Shown here in pieces: positions 23,106 through 37,789 of a stretch of 64,000 bases of DNA (its first letter is position 1; each line of letters starts with the position of its first letter). The stretch is from Phoronis australis. Lineage: Eukaryota; Phoronida; Phoronidae. Below the pieces are notes generated by a model, which was not told where the DNA came from, did no database searches, and was given only the letters and a program-made list of their open reading frames with translations. The stretch is taken from the NCBI GenBank assembly GCA_002633005.1, contig NMRA01000015.1:1415671-1479670 (forward strand), given 5' to 3'. Both the position numbers and the translations under genes were made by a program.

Positions 23106-26100
23106 CTGAAATGAAGATAGAAAGAAATCATAAGACAACCACACCTTTATGTTACCATGACAACAGCTAAAACAGAAATAAATAGGTATGTAAAGAATAC
23201 CTCTACATTCATCTAGCGTAGCTCCACCATGGAGGTCTCTTGCCACTGAGAAGTAATAAAGTCTTTGACCAAATAAAAGAGAAAGAGAGTGTCCCCTGGC
23301 AGTATGAGTCAGTCAAACAATCTAAGGTAATTACAAGAAAAACAATATACAGCACACTTGAACAGTCAACGTTGTTAAAAAGTGTAAAACAATTAGTTTT
23401 GACGTTAACGTCTCTATCAAGCACACCCCCAACCACATGAGAAGAAAGGTGACACCACAATAGTTCTGAGAAACACTTGTTCACACACACTTTCACAAGG
23501 GCTTGCCTCTGCCAAAATGACTGCGTTGTTTTATGACCTCATACAAACACCACTTGAACTATGTCTCAATGTTTCGCAGATTCATCACACCCACAATCCA
23601 CCTGCCCAGTAACAGATGTCCTCACATGGCACAGAAACAGAAAGAGCGTATTCATACAGAACAAGTCATCAGTTGAGAGATTTCATGCACGCATTCTGAC
23701 ATTTCAATCGATCTAGATAAAATATTTTTGAGTGGATAAGACTTAGTGTATTTCTATAGCCAACGGCAGCGAAAGCTATAGCAAAAAATGCAAGAGAACA
23801 CTGATTAGTTACCAGAGCAACTGTTAGGCTATGTTCATTTGGTTATTTTGCTCATTCATCAGACTGTCCATAAAATTTGCAAAGCAAAGTTGCTGCCATT
23901 TGATGGTTTATGGTTCTATTAATAATGATTTCTCTCATTCTTGCTATGCTAGATCACGAAAACGGATTTGAATTATGGAAACAATGGAGAGAATACAACG
24001 TCGAGTCCAGTATGGCCTTATGTAAGAGGGAAGGGAACATTAGAGATAACATTTGGTGCGGTGATCTGTCCTCCATTTCGGACAATAATAATTACCAAAA
24101 CAATTTTCCCTTTTTTCTTGAAGGCTGGTAAACACTGCAAAAGTTATCACTGACTCAGTGCAAATCGTGGTAATTGTGAAGTTGTTTCCCTTGACAAAAT
24201 AAAGTTTCACATGTGCGCCACCTTGTGTACTAATCTGAAGAACATTCATACAGTATTTAGTACAAAAACCTTTCTAACTCCAGATATCAATCTAGCCCAT
24301 TGTCTCACAGACCACATTAGCTATCATGGTTCAAAGAGTCAATAAAACCAAATTGAACTACTTTCTATAATTGGGGATCAAAAAAAATTTTTATCATATA
24401 TCTTCACATAAAAATAATCTTAACTTCACTAGGAATTCAATTTCAGAAGATAACAGTTTGCAAAATCACCAGTTTTATTGCACAATATACCAATTCAGTG
24501 TTTTATTGCTGGGAAGTTATAGCTAATGTGGTAATTTGTATGCACCACACAAAAGGACCCAAGGTTAGCGTTCCTTATAAAAAACTTGTTGATGACTGTG
24601 GTTCTTGTACAAATCTATTATTGACAATGTACAAGACGACATGAAACTGGCCAGTGTCTAACATATTTTTCCAATCATTTCTTTAGAACCAAAGTAGGAT
24701 AATACAAAGACTTTAACACAAATGGCAACGTAGCCAAAAATCTGCATCAGCGAACACAGGCCTAATTTTTGGCAACTATCGGATGAGTGGGAAAGTACAA
24801 GTTCTAGCTGCTGCCAAAGGCTTGTCAAGCATGTGGGAGAGTGGTGATGTATTAATCTTTACATGTCATCACTCCATCATGAGAACACAGCATTAAACAA
24901 ACACTAGTCAGGACTGGTCTTGGAATATCTACCAGACCACCTAGAGAGTCCTGCACATCATGTGGTGGAGACCTACCTGAGTTCTCACAAGTTGCATACC
25001 ATAACAGTTTATGGTAAAAATTCTAGTTTGGGCAGACACCAAAATTTGGGACTCGGAAATTCAAGCAAAATTTGAATATTCTTGAATCTGAAGATTGTGA
25101 TATGAGTGATTTTGGTATTCATCATATTTCTAAAATTTTGTATGGCTGCATTTTTGTGTCAATAGTCAGAAAATAAGACTTAGGAGTTCACAAAAACATA
25201 AAAAATAGCCATCAACGGAACCTAAATGTCATTGATCGAAATCTTGAATTTAGTAAGGCCAATATTGCTTGTTTCTAATATTTAAATTCTGACATCGAGC
25301 AAAATAATTAATTCTTCACTGTCCAAAACTGGAGAATTTGTACTGTAATCTATTTTGTGTTGTTTGGTGGTCAGTTAAGAAATTTACTAAGACATACACA
25401 AAAATATAATACAATGAAATTCAGCCTACAATCCACAGTGAGCATTATATCCTGGCTTTAGACAATAAACACATATAAATAAATAATAAATGGGAATATT
25501 AAACTGTTATCATTATACAAATGCTTGGTGATAACAAACATGTTCAAAATATTGAACTGAGTAGCATGAACAAAACATCTTCATGTTGCGTACAAGACAG
25601 TGCACAAGCATTGGTTAACAAAACATCATTGATAAGACATTGTTAAGATTATTTTGGACCTAAAATTTTCTGTACTGACAATAGACAATTCACAGTATTT
25701 TTAGATCAGATGATTGTGATGCAATATTTGAAACAAATATTTACTGGGTTACTAAACTGTACTTGTTTAATACATTGTAAACATGGTGGTAGCAGGATTA
25801 AACGGGATGACAATTGTTTATAGCAACAGTTTTAGTTAATTACAATTTTTAGCTACTCTAGATAATTTTCATGTCACCCGGGTTCCAATTAATTATGCAT
25901 GCGTCACCTGGCCGGAGAACGTACGACATACCAATCATTCCCAGTCAACTTTGCTTGTGTGACAACTCATCTGTTTATTACATATTACTTTTTTTAAATT
26001 CTGTAATTATTCGCTTTTTGGAGTAATCTCGGACAATCCTGGACTGAACTAGATTTAGCCATTGTTTAGCCAGAAGTGGACAAGAAATGTCTGAAGTCGG

Positions 26101-26637
26101 TGCCTACAAAAACATAAATCACGAGCACGATGAAACTGCTGGTTGTTGGCCTTGGATGCTGAGTGACTGTTCAAATGCACGAGTGACTTCATATGCACGA
26201 GTGACACCACACCAACTCTGTGACCTTGAGTCACTTAGTGGCAACAGCTCGCATTTGTTTCGCATTTCAAAATAGCACTCTTAGCAGGTGGCGCCGCAGT
26301 ATAGAAGGGAAATACTGACGGTATAATATCTATCTTCATCAGAACATGTTTAGCAGGTAACTTCATGGTCTCTCGGAACATGTTCCTCCAATAATCCCAT
26401 GGTAACAAATATTTTCCATACACAGTAGCTTTGCACCACTTTGGCATAAAAGGTCAACACTACATTCTCAACATGAACGAACCAACTCCGGTGGATCTTG
26501 CCATTCATTAGAAATCAGTGAATGAACTCCTTGTACTTGATGCGAGATCATGATGCATGAATACTAGAACCCAACAAGTTCCAGGCGCACCAAGTAAGAC
26601 TCGGAGATCCAATGTCAAACATAATCCAGAGTGTATA

Positions 26638-27058
26638 GTGCCGTTTACACCTCAAAAGTTGACACGGATCAGCTGGTACAGAACGAGTTGTTCCAGTTTG
26701 TAAACGGGACTGACACGGAGCAAATTGACACCGTGGTGACAACTTTTGCCACCCGTTTTTGAGGTAGAGCAATTTGCGCCCGAACATCTTGCTCCATGTC
26801 AATTATATGTCTAAACGCCAAACTGGGGCAAGGCGGAAAGGATCATCTCTACTGCGCTTGCCTAATGACCTACGTACGGGTTCTTTGTCTCTGCAACTCC
26901 CGTCATTTGTAAACCTGCGCATGTGCGATCCACTCTCTCCAGCCTGCAATTTCCGTCTTGCCATAGTTAGTGATTTGTGTATGTAAATGTCCACATGACA
27001 TGGGTCAATTTGCTCCATGTCAGTTACGCCGGGCCAAAAGTTGATGTCTAAACGGGTC
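26638..27058. mobile_element. MITE-like element, CCGTTTA-type ends
   Basis: Ends are CCGTTTACACCTCAA (left) and, on the other strand, CCGTTTAGACATCAA (right). A second inverted pair lies inside: CTGACACGGAGCAAATTGAC near 26708 and CTGACATGGAGCAAATTGAC on the other strand near 27024. The element is about 420 bp and non-coding. Part of its interior (AGGATCATCTCTACTGCGCT) recurs near 63890. Confidence 0.7.
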
Positions 27059-27245
27059 TTATGTTAATAAAGTTTGAAGAGAATGAAAGGTCGGGCTGAG
27101 AACATCACTTCCAGAGTGATGCATGCATAATTCATTAATCAGAACCCAGGTGGAATTTAAACAACTTGAAAATTTATCAAAGATAATTAGAAAATCGTAA
27201 TATAACCTGGTGAAATAGATTCTTCATTGTCTCCTTAAGTCATGC

Positions 27246-27421
27246 TAAAGATATATTTAGCTCACTTACTAGGGGGGGGCAAGTTTGAACACTTCAGCTA
27301 ACTACAATGGGCTTTCATCAGCGACTGCGACGCCCGTGGCATTTGTATTCGTAAGTAATAGTTGGCTGTACACAGGGGGTTCAAACTCGACCCGTAGTAA
27401 CTGAGCTTAAACATATCTTTA
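27246..27421. mobile_element. MITE-like element with ~43-bp terminal inverted repeats
   Basis: Left end TAAAGATATATTTAGCTCAC, then TTACTAGG and GTTTGAAC. The right end read on the other strand is TAAAGATATGTTTAAGCTCA, then GTTACTACGG and GTTTGAAC. The total is 176 bp with no coding capacity and a poly-G run in the left arm. The target-site duplication is unclear. Confidence 0.75.
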
Positions 27422-28504
27422 ACACAATTTAACCTAACAATGAAAAAGTTTGTCTTGATCTTTACTCTCAAACCTCAACAGCTATAAACCAGCCTTTCCT
27501 TACAAAAAACAACTTTTGATTTAGACCATTTTCTGTTATGAAATGTGCTTCAAAATTGTTCTTTTAAGTCCAACAAGAGGTGATTCCAGAGCTTCAAAAG
27601 AGCTGATAGTCAGTTATTGCTCGACTGAGATCTGCATCTACAAGTTGGCTTGTCATAAGGAACCATGTCATTTGATGGGTAGCCATGGTGTCAAGGAATA
27701 ATAAACTGTCGGTTTTTACAATACCAGGCACAACTTCAGACCTAAGTGAACAAGTTAACACCAACATCATTACCTAAAGTATCGGTAGTTTCAATTAAAA
27801 TTTTGCTTAGAGCAAAGCGGGAAATAAACATGAAAGACATGCTATGATAATACTACACCTAAAACAACACAAAAGAGTAAAATACAATTCCAACAGCCAC
27901 GTCCTCAATCGAGACCGAAAATTACCAAAAGATGTGAGTGAAACCCCCTTCAGCCACAATCGTACTTGAAGATGCCTAGATATGTCACAATAATCTTGAG
28001 TGAGACCAACTTGTGTTCCAGAATCCTTCAAGTGGAGGTAGTAATAAGACATACACATAGAATGAAGTTTGCCAGTATCTAAACATAGCCAACATGACGT
28101 ATATGTGTGGCCTGGCCGCCAACCAAGAGAGGGCAGGATGCCATCACCTTCCAGACACCAACAAATATCCGACTTATGATACACAGTTCAAGCTGTAAAT
28201 GGACACCAGATTGTTGCAATTTCAAATAACTTGATTTCAGACAAATCCATGAGTGCCCCCTGGGTTATTTGATAGGTGGTAGTTAGACAAGAATAGAAAG
28301 GCACTGGATATAGGAAAACCAACAATTGACTTATGTCTTGACATTTTAAGGAAGCTAAACACATTAGTGGATAACCACATGTATTATAATTATACTGATT
28401 AGTTTGGAGTGCAAAAGCTGTGAGTTCCAGATAATACCTTGTTGGTTGATCTTGAATATCAGTGTCGACACAGGGAGTCTTTTAGTTTTACTATGTTCAT
28501 ATGA

Positions 28505-29105
28505 GTGATGAAAACACTAGTAGTTTCACTGGCTAAAACGGTACAGAAACACTGTCAAGCTGTCCGCAAAAGGGTTGTTTTCGCCATCACTTAGTTTGTT
28601 TTCTCACCACTCGAATTGCTTTTAAGCGAAAATTACAGTAAAAATTATCCAGTTTCGGACAGTGAAAATTAATTATTTTGCTTAAGGTCGGAAACGGGCA
28701 ACAACGGCCGTCCCAATATCTAAAATTACGATCAATTACAAACCTTTAGGGATTCATGACAGCATCTCGTGGGCGGCTATTTTCTACATTTATTAACTGC
28801 ATTGACTCTATCTTAAGATTATGTTGTAACAAAATGCAATTTCCGATACATGAAAAATATGACGAATGCCACATTCACCCATGTTCCACTGCCCAATGCG
28901 ACGCTAAGCAAAGGTGTCTTACCCATCCTTTGAAGTGGTCTAGTTACACAAGTCCTAGCTAAAACGCCAGCAGTTTTGGAGTAACTGAAATCTCCAGTGA
29001 AGTGCCAGTGAAAGGTTGTAATTGTTCACAATGCTGGGTTCTAGCAAAAGCGTAAGCATTTTAGCCAGTAAGTGAACAGTGGTAATCATATTGCAGCCTG
29101 GTGAG
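28505..29105. repeat. Dispersed repeat family E, long copy
   Basis: Shares ordered blocks with 40240-40620: ACTGGCTAAAA, GAGCTGTSYGCAAARG..., CATCACYTAGTT, AAACGCCAGCAGTTT, and a TTTAGCCARTARGTGAACAG-like block. A 62-residue frame on its minus strand (29143-28955) has no homology I recognise. Confidence 0.6.
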
Positions 29106-32100
29106 CACACCTCCATCAGAGTCCTGTGTCCCACTGTGGGCAAATAGCAATAAAGGACTGACTAATTATAATTACATGTTAGAAACAGTCCACGGTAAAG
29201 GGAATAGTGCCAGGGCAGACTGTTGATCCCTCCTCACAAATCAGACCAGCAAAATCAATCAATTTCCGATCAAATCATCATTCACCATCCACACCATGCT
29301 GTCCATCAGAGAGAATTGGGGCTCAGTTGGGGTTAGCACAATGAAGAGCAGATTACTTCCATTATATTTATTTTCAATAATTGAGCACCACTTGAGCTCA
29401 ATTGAAAATCTGGTTCTGCATACAAAGGGATTATGAGCTGCCCAGTGATTAATGGTCCAGCTAGCCAGAGTACCATTCATTTCTATTTTCATCGAGAAAT
29501 AAATTGAACAGCTATCCCCAGAAGCGAAAGAAGCTTCAGAGATGGTAACCATGGACATAGTCTAGACGTATGCTGACAGGAAGTGAAGCAATCTCCAGCT
29601 GGCAGGTGATCAGTCTTACCTGAGTATGTTGACATGTAGCCACAACCAAAGTACAGCCTGCATACACAACCAATAGATGTTTTTCAATGTATTATTCATC
29701 CTCTTACAAGCAACTCATTGCTGCCTCACTGAATCACCACCACAACACTGTTGCAGCTAACAGCAGACATGTGTTTCCCATTGATTGCGTGTTGGTAGAG
29801 CTTGGCTGACCAGGCTGGCTGTGTGTATCAGACCAGTGCAGGACTGATATCACAAGTGGCTACAATCAAATTAATTCAAATCTATGTCAACATTATCTGG
29901 CTGGTAACACAGCACTGACAAGCTGAGGCATTACACAGTCTGGTGGTTACTAACTGAAATGAGCTCCTTGAGTTGGACTCAGGCTGGACTCCCAATAACC
30001 CGTCAGTGATGATCATCACCTAATTCCCGACTTATATACTACACGATGCTCCTGATTTTTTTAACAAATCCCATGACTCACGAAAAGTTGTCAAATCTAC
30101 CTGATTTTCGACCAAATCATCTTGGCTATCATAAAAATTATGTTAAGTTTTGTCAACAAACCTAAAACAAAAGAGCATAAACAACGTATTGACTTCAATT
30201 AGTGTTTTAACTCTTACTGAATAGTTTCCACTATCATGACATATATGGAGTGATGCTTCTATCAGTTCAAAAATCTGTGGAAACCCCGACAATTGAAAAT
30301 AACCACACAACCATATTACCATGGTAACAGAGTTATATACTAACATGTCAATTTTCTCACACACACTTTATTGATGAAAATGCATTATGGAAATGTCAAA
30401 CTATTTCCACCGTTTATCACTGGCAACTAAATTGTGTATTGATCAAAGAATGTCAATAGTTTAGTCTCCAACTAGGAATTATCTGGCAAGATTGCAAATT
30501 ATCACACACAGAAAACAATAGATGTTTTCTACTGAGCCTGTAAGGCCAATGGAAAAAGATGCTGTAGCTGTGTAACACCAAGACCTGACCTGACTCTCAG
30601 CCCACAAGGATGATGGCAAACTATAATAAGATGAAAGAAGGACCTGTCTGTGTTTCTGGTCACACTTGATCGAATTGGATAAATAACAAAAACCATATCC
30701 AATCCCTCACACATTCAGTATTCAAGATATCAGTAGAGACCCTGAGTACTTTTCGTTTCAGCTATTATTTTCGTCCCAAATTGAAGAATTTTTAACATCA
30801 TGCTTTTTTTATGTGGAGTCGGGTGCGCAAACTTGCAGTAAACAAGACCACACTTGATGGAGTTGTTACCATAAATCAAAAGAAACAAATATATTGTCTT
30901 TCTCATCAGAAAAATTATAACTACAGTAGTTTTAAAGAAAAACTGCCAAGACTTTCAATAATCTGCAACTTCAGAGAAGACAAATTTGAGAAGGTGCAAA
31001 TGATATAATGACAAAAACACTGCATATTTAAGCTCTGACATAAAACAATAATGAAAAGCTTTTCTTAAAACAACTGGTTTTCATAATAAAATTTCACAAA
31101 AAGTATCCTTCTTTCATTATTGAAGCCAGGGACTTTAAACATTGCTGTGATTGGTCACAAGTTTACAAAATATTGTCAGTTATTAGCGATGACACTAACT
31201 TGAACACGGCAAAAGCATTATTCTAATCCCAATGCTCCTTATAAACAAGGAGAGAGAAACGTAACACTAGTCCACCATATTGTGCAGGGCCCTATATTGG
31301 TGAGCATTGCAAATGCACTATTCCTGACAAGCACAGAATAAAACAAATCAAGACTTTGTACCCACTCAATGCTTCTATGTCCCCAATACTAGACACACTG
31401 GTAAGAGACTGTGATGTCACTGAAGGGAGCACATCACGATCACGTCACATGAGACAAACACAGTGCACTATTCACAACTAGTGGAAAACTATCAATTTTT
31501 TTATTATCCGTGCCATTCAATTTAAAGTAAAATCAAACGTATCATTTCACAAGTCTGGTTGTATAGTAAAAGTTCATCAACAATGAGTTGAATGAAACAG
31601 AACGCCACAAGACACCACAGAGGCCTTTCATGTCCCTAATCTAATTGTCAACCTAATTTTAAATGAATTTAAAAACAATCTCACTTTCAACCCATTTTAA
31701 AACAATTTATAAAACTGATAGAAAACACACTCAACTTCCAAACCACCTTAATCGGACAGGAGATGAGTAAAAGTACATTGGTTCCTTGCCAAGGAAAGGT
31801 TATTTAACCAAAAAAGTGAAACCCCAGAGATGAGAGAGTACATGGAGACATAATTATCTGACCCACTGAGTTCAAGAGGCTTCAATAACATCCAACACAG
31901 TCTTCAAAGTAAACATTGCATAACCATAACCAGTTGTATTGACTTCAGTGAGCTTCAAACCACAGGTCAGTGTTGTGAAGAGTCCAGAAGCACACTCATA
32001 GAAATCACATGCTAAGGAATAATCTATAACCTGCTGGTTCTGACATATGACAGCAAATTGTCTATGACCTTTGAGAGTGCTAGCAATATTTTAATGCAAT

Positions 32101-35100
32101 CTCTGAAGTATTTGCATTGCCATAATGACAGGAAATGTAGCATTTCAATATTTAAATCACCTTTGAAGTTGTTCTATCAATATTCTAAAATCAATAATTA
32201 TCACAGAACACAGCAATAGCATAAGAAATTGGTAAAATCTCATCAACTTGGGACGAGTGAAATTTTATTTTCTAACTTTTTTCATAAAATAAATTTACTT
32301 CCAAATTGAGCATAAGCATTACTAAACAGGAAAAAGTATAAAACTGCCTTTCCATGTTGAAGTTCTGCCTCCACTGCTGCCACCTGACAATATTTTGAAA
32401 TATTACAGCTAATCACATGGATGATACAAGACCTTGAGAACTGAAACCAGGACAATTTTGGGGATGATTTTTGTCCGAATTTGGAATAAGGTGCATGAAC
32501 GGCCATTTAAGGAGGTTCTATCCACAATATTGTTTCAATAGCTTAGCTGTTGTTAGCCATTACTGGAAAACAGGTAAACGTCCAATTTTGCACTCCTAAC
32601 GCGATCATGGTGATATTTTTCTGTATGTGAAATGAATGACACTACAAATGTGTCGACCTTACGATTCTCAAATACTATGTTTATACAGCATCTGTATAAA
32701 GCACATCACAGTTAGAAGAACAAATAATACCTGGGTATCACAGAGAATGTGCAGGAAAGCAACTGATCCAACCAAATATAACACACACTACACACAGGCT
32801 GAAAGCTTGGTAAAAGACGATAGCAAAAATTAATGCAAAGAACAGATTGGCACAAGAGAGGTACAAAAACGTTAAGAAATATTTCCTAGGGGCTTCCTCT
32901 CAATGTCTACGTAAAGACCTCCAGTTTGTACTTTGTTCAATGACACAGTCCAATAGTAACTAACATCAGCACAGAGTGCATCACTAAGGAACACTTTGTA
33001 GTCTGAAAAGATATTAACTTAAACAATACAGAGTAAAGCAACCTTGTTGCCAGAGCTACAGTATTACTCAATAGTTCAAACAGTCAGGGAACCCTGAGTG
33101 ATGTGCCAGGAGGTGCCCTTGACCAGTCAGTGACTGTGTGAGCATGGGTAGTCAGCTGATACAAATTGGTGCCTGAGGCGGAGCGTAAGACTTAAGTAAA
33201 GAGAAAAACACGGTCTGAGCACAGTCAAAACAAGATGCGAATGAAAAGTTAAAAAACAGCGATAATATTAGTGCAATGATGAGAAAAAGAAAATCACTTT
33301 AGCCAAACACTTGGGCCATAGTTCCCATCAATAAGATTGAGATTCAAAATGACAGGACATTGTGCACACACTATATACAATAAAGCCTCATCAAATTAGG
33401 ACACAATATGGTAAACAAGTGATAGTTAGTTTTTCCATTTATGAAGAAAAGATAAGTAGCATCCAGTTAAAATATCTGTTCCATCGTTACCATCCAACAA
33501 TATTTCACAACACAGTGTGCACCAGTGTGATTTAACTTATTGACAACTTTAAAAAGGGAGATTTTAACAATTGTTTCTATCCAGATTTAAGTAAAAATAA
33601 TTTCTAATGTTGTTTTAGAAAATTATCGTCATGGTTTGATACTGTGCAGCTATCATTTAACAGCTACACACTTAAGTTGCAGTATTCCCAGTAATGCACT
33701 AAGTCCTACACCAAAATGATTATTTGCATCCCAAAATTGCAGAATTTTCCGGAACTAACCTTTCAATGAGTGAACAAAAACAAGCCCATTAGTTTGCATA
33801 ACGTAAAAAGACAGAAATACATAAATGAACATGAAGTATCATGAGCTGAAAATTCAAGAGGTAAAAAAAATATATGTTACATACGTGGTAGGCTGAGATG
33901 TCAACTGAAACTTGAGCTACTGTTTTCACCAAAAAGCGCTATTGTACATAAGTGTGATTCCTAAATCAACAACACATAAAGTCAACACAAATGTGACTCA
34001 CTCTAAAAACAGTAGAAACCCTGGCAAGCACAAGAAGATTGTGAACAAAGATCAAACAAGGTGAGGCCAGGTCAAGTATTAATATCAAACATGTTTGAGC
34101 TATTCCTTGTTATTCTACCACACATTTATGTTTGCCGATATCAGTTATGTGATAGCCTAACGATCACATAACATGGTAATTGGGTGGCATGGATACCTGG
34201 GCACCTGGAGCTGCCGAGTATAAAAAATGGATTTAAATGTGGAGTTTGTTGCATGATTGTAATGTTGACCTGCTGAGATAAGCCATTAATCTTGCATTAT
34301 CTATAAATAATCTCACCTGGTCCAGATAGCATGCAGCACTTCCACAAACAGTTCAAGACTGACACACAGAGTGAGCTCACTGTAATTACAGGGTGTTACA
34401 ATCGGACTGGATGATAATCATATCCTGAGAGGCAGCATTATAAAGGGGGTTGTCCGCGGGTCTACTAATGGGGGCGTGTCACAGGCTCAGAGGAATACCA
34501 ACCTGCAGTTTAGTCGTTATAGACCAAGGTGTCACTGACGAAATCGACACGGTCACTATGGCTCAGTGATCAGCAGGGACAAGTTATGGACCGGTCACTG
34601 ACAAAATTTCAATGATGACTCAAGCACAGTGATCCAACTTAATTAAGTCCAACAAAACATGCTGGGCCATGGGCTGCTCATCACAGATTATTTGCCGAGA
34701 AGATACAATACAGACAAAAAACAATCTTTTGGAGAACCTTTATCTGGATTTTCTGATTGGCCTGATGTTTTTTTTTTCAAAAACAATTCAATTCAAGTAT
34801 CTACAATACAAACTAAAGATTCGCCAGATTACTAATGCGCCAGCATCACAATGCCAATACAGTAAACATGTTTCCTAAGAGCAAAACCTCCGGCCAATGA
34901 GATAATTAAATCTTGATAAAATTTTAAAGTCACTGCAGCGTCAAGACAGCTGTTTCACCAGTTTCAGTTGTGGTCACCCTGTAGAACTAAACATAGGATT
35001 ACTGATGTTCACCAGATAGAGACTGTTGACTGAAGAAGGCAGACTGACAGGATAATTAGTAGGATTGACTTGGACAAAAGCAATCAGCAATAAGTGATCA

Positions 35101-37555
35101 TATCTACTGCCTTACAACAATTGAAGATGACAGGATGACAGCTAATAGGGGGTTGACATATGGGCTAAGAGGCCACAAGGACCCTTCATTGTGTAACTGT
35201 CTCAAGGGCCAATGATCTACAGCCAGGCAGTCAATGCACTTATCAATTAGAGACAATAAGGTCACATATTCCCAACAGTGCACTAGGAGAATATTAACAA
35301 AATACAGCGCACTGTCTTGTCTACCAGCAGAGAAAACTTCCACACTAACCTACATGCATCATGGGTGTAGACTTTTCAGTACATTATGTACATCTCAAAT
35401 AATATTTAAATCGTTTCTACGACCAGTAATTCTACTTATACCGTTCTTAATTAGCATAAATGACCACAACCAAACTTTCCAAATTTTCCATTTTAAGTGT
35501 TCATACTGGGCTAAGTGGCCATCTCCGATTTATAAGTGAACGCCTACTCATGAAAATTTGAGTTCTCAAAAGGCAATACATAACTTGCTTACTACTCATT
35601 ACTGAAGGAAATGTGAAATGGTTCTTTTGGTTCATGTACTTTCTAATATTGTACTTTTATGGTATAATGGTAAGAGGCATTTGCACGAGTGAATCAACCA
35701 GCACTAGGCGTGAACCTAGAGCAGTGATACAACATTTCAGTACAAAATTGATGAAAATAACAGAATTCTGAGGCTCTAGTAAGGCGCTGTCATATTAACT
35801 TAACTCGAGAATGAGCGGAGCATCAACGTAAACTGCACAGTTAATTGAATCGTTCCTACCAGCTTGGTAGTTAATGGCATCGAAGTTGGCCGTTTATGGC
35901 GCACCGCAGCATTGATGCTTCGCTCTTCAATACACCTATTTACTGCTAAGGTATCTTGTGCTATTAACTTCAATCCAGGACCCAAGTTAACTTTTCATGC
36001 TGATGGAACTCCCTAAAACATCGACATGTCGACGTTACTATGACAGGGCCTGTAGAAGCTAAAATACCTGAAAGTCAGCTACCTAATAAAGTGAGTGAGC
36101 AAATGAGTCGACTTCCCAGAATGACAATTATATTAAAGTATATCTGAATTGAGCTGATCCGATTAATCAATTTCCTAAACCCCCTGTGGCACCTATTTAT
36201 CATTTTGGGTAACACCCTTAGCTTTTTTAATATACCAATTATACACGCTAAAGAATGCCGAATTTTGGCCAAAATAGCTGTGGAAAACTGAGAAGATTTA
36301 CATGCTTATTTGGGGCCCTTTTGTGGGTTTTCTATTTCCTTGATAGCATGCTGATTTACCATCAAAACTTGCACATTATATACATGTACGCACATGTTAT
36401 CACCAATAGTTCTCAGCTTTCTAATATTAAAGAATGGACAAAATGAAATTCATTGATTGCTTTAATGGAAAGATTCAAGCACCACCACTAACTCGATTTA
36501 TTCTGCTTTAGGGTCTGCAATCTCTCTGCACGGGTCTTTAAAACAGTATTGTTCCATTCACAGACACACAACACAAATTAGTGCTGTGACATGCCACTTC
36601 TTAACAGCTTCCCAGTGTTGCAGCAGTGCCGTCCCTCAACCATAACTCATCTCATCAAAAACCATCAGAGGATGCTGGAGGGTTCCAACCACATCATTTT
36701 AAAACTAAACCATGCTGTGGCTTGGGGCCAATAAACTAATAGTCCTCTGTCAATGTAAACAGGATTTGTGTTCTAGTTTAATTACCATATTATGGTTACC
36801 CAAATATTGTCTGGCTCAAGGTAGTTAGCAAAACAGGAGGATGAATCACCCCACACATTTTCATTGGGCATGTGAGTTATCAGGACTTAGTTACAGGTTA
36901 CCTGCACTTAACACCTACACAAACAGTATATTGGGATGTGAGTCTGTGATGCTGTAGGGGTGCAAGTCATTCATGTGCATGGAACAGCTGTCAAAAGGCC
37001 CTCTTTAAGAAATTACCAAGAAGTTGATGTTGAAAACTGAACAAAATCTTGAAAATCATAAGACATGGAAATGTCAAATAAAGATTTGCCACATGACTGA
37101 AATCAACTGTGGATGTTCTTAACAACTCACAAAAGTTAGGCAAAAAATGTTATGAGTGGCAAATAAAAATATAAATAAGCAATATGTGAGTGAATATTGA
37201 ATTTTCGAGAGAAAATCCACAAAGGTTGACAATTATGAATGTTACAAGAAAATCATTTATCATAAAATCCCATACACGACAATTTAAAAAAATATGATTT
37301 GAATAGAAGCGTTTTAGAGTTCTTTTAAATTGATTGATTTCCTTATTTTATATGATAGTACAATGGACTAAGTGGAATTCATTGCAGCCGCAAACATGCA
37401 GGGATAAATTTTATTGCGCAAAATTAAATCTTCATTTTGCCCTGTTTAGCCAGCTAAAAATAAAAATCAAATTAGGTCTTTTACTCTCATCAAACCTTTC
37501 CGTAAGATTCCACATAGTGATATGGTTCCATTCACATTACCGACTAAAGCCACAA

Positions 37556-37729
37556 CCACTGCATACAAGCACTGCATACAGGCACTGCATACAGGCACTG
37601 CATACAGGCACTGCATACAAGCACTGCATACAAGCACTGCACACAAGCACTGCATACAAGCACTGCATACAAGCACTGCACACAAGCACTGCATACAAGC
37701 ACTGCACACAAGCACTGCATACAAGCACC
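37556..37729. repeat. 13-bp minisatellite (GCACTGCATACAA)
   Basis: About thirteen units of GCACTGCAYACAR. The period is 13 bp, so three units make 39 bp and the array is open in several frames on both strands, which creates spurious Cys/His/Ala-rich reading frames. It lies in the 26.5-kb intron. Confidence 0.95.
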
Positions 37730-37789
37730 ACTTTCACCAACAAGAACATCAAAACCATCACCAACTCAAAAAAAAACAATTTATAGCCA

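Noticed and set aside
27807-28184. A 125-codon minus-strand frame rich in Cys, Leu and Trp
   Set aside because: No recognisable domain, no splice context and ordinary intron composition.
37334-37786. A 150-codon plus-strand frame and several overlapping frames on both strands
   Set aside because: They come from the 13-bp minisatellite, which is open in many frames.
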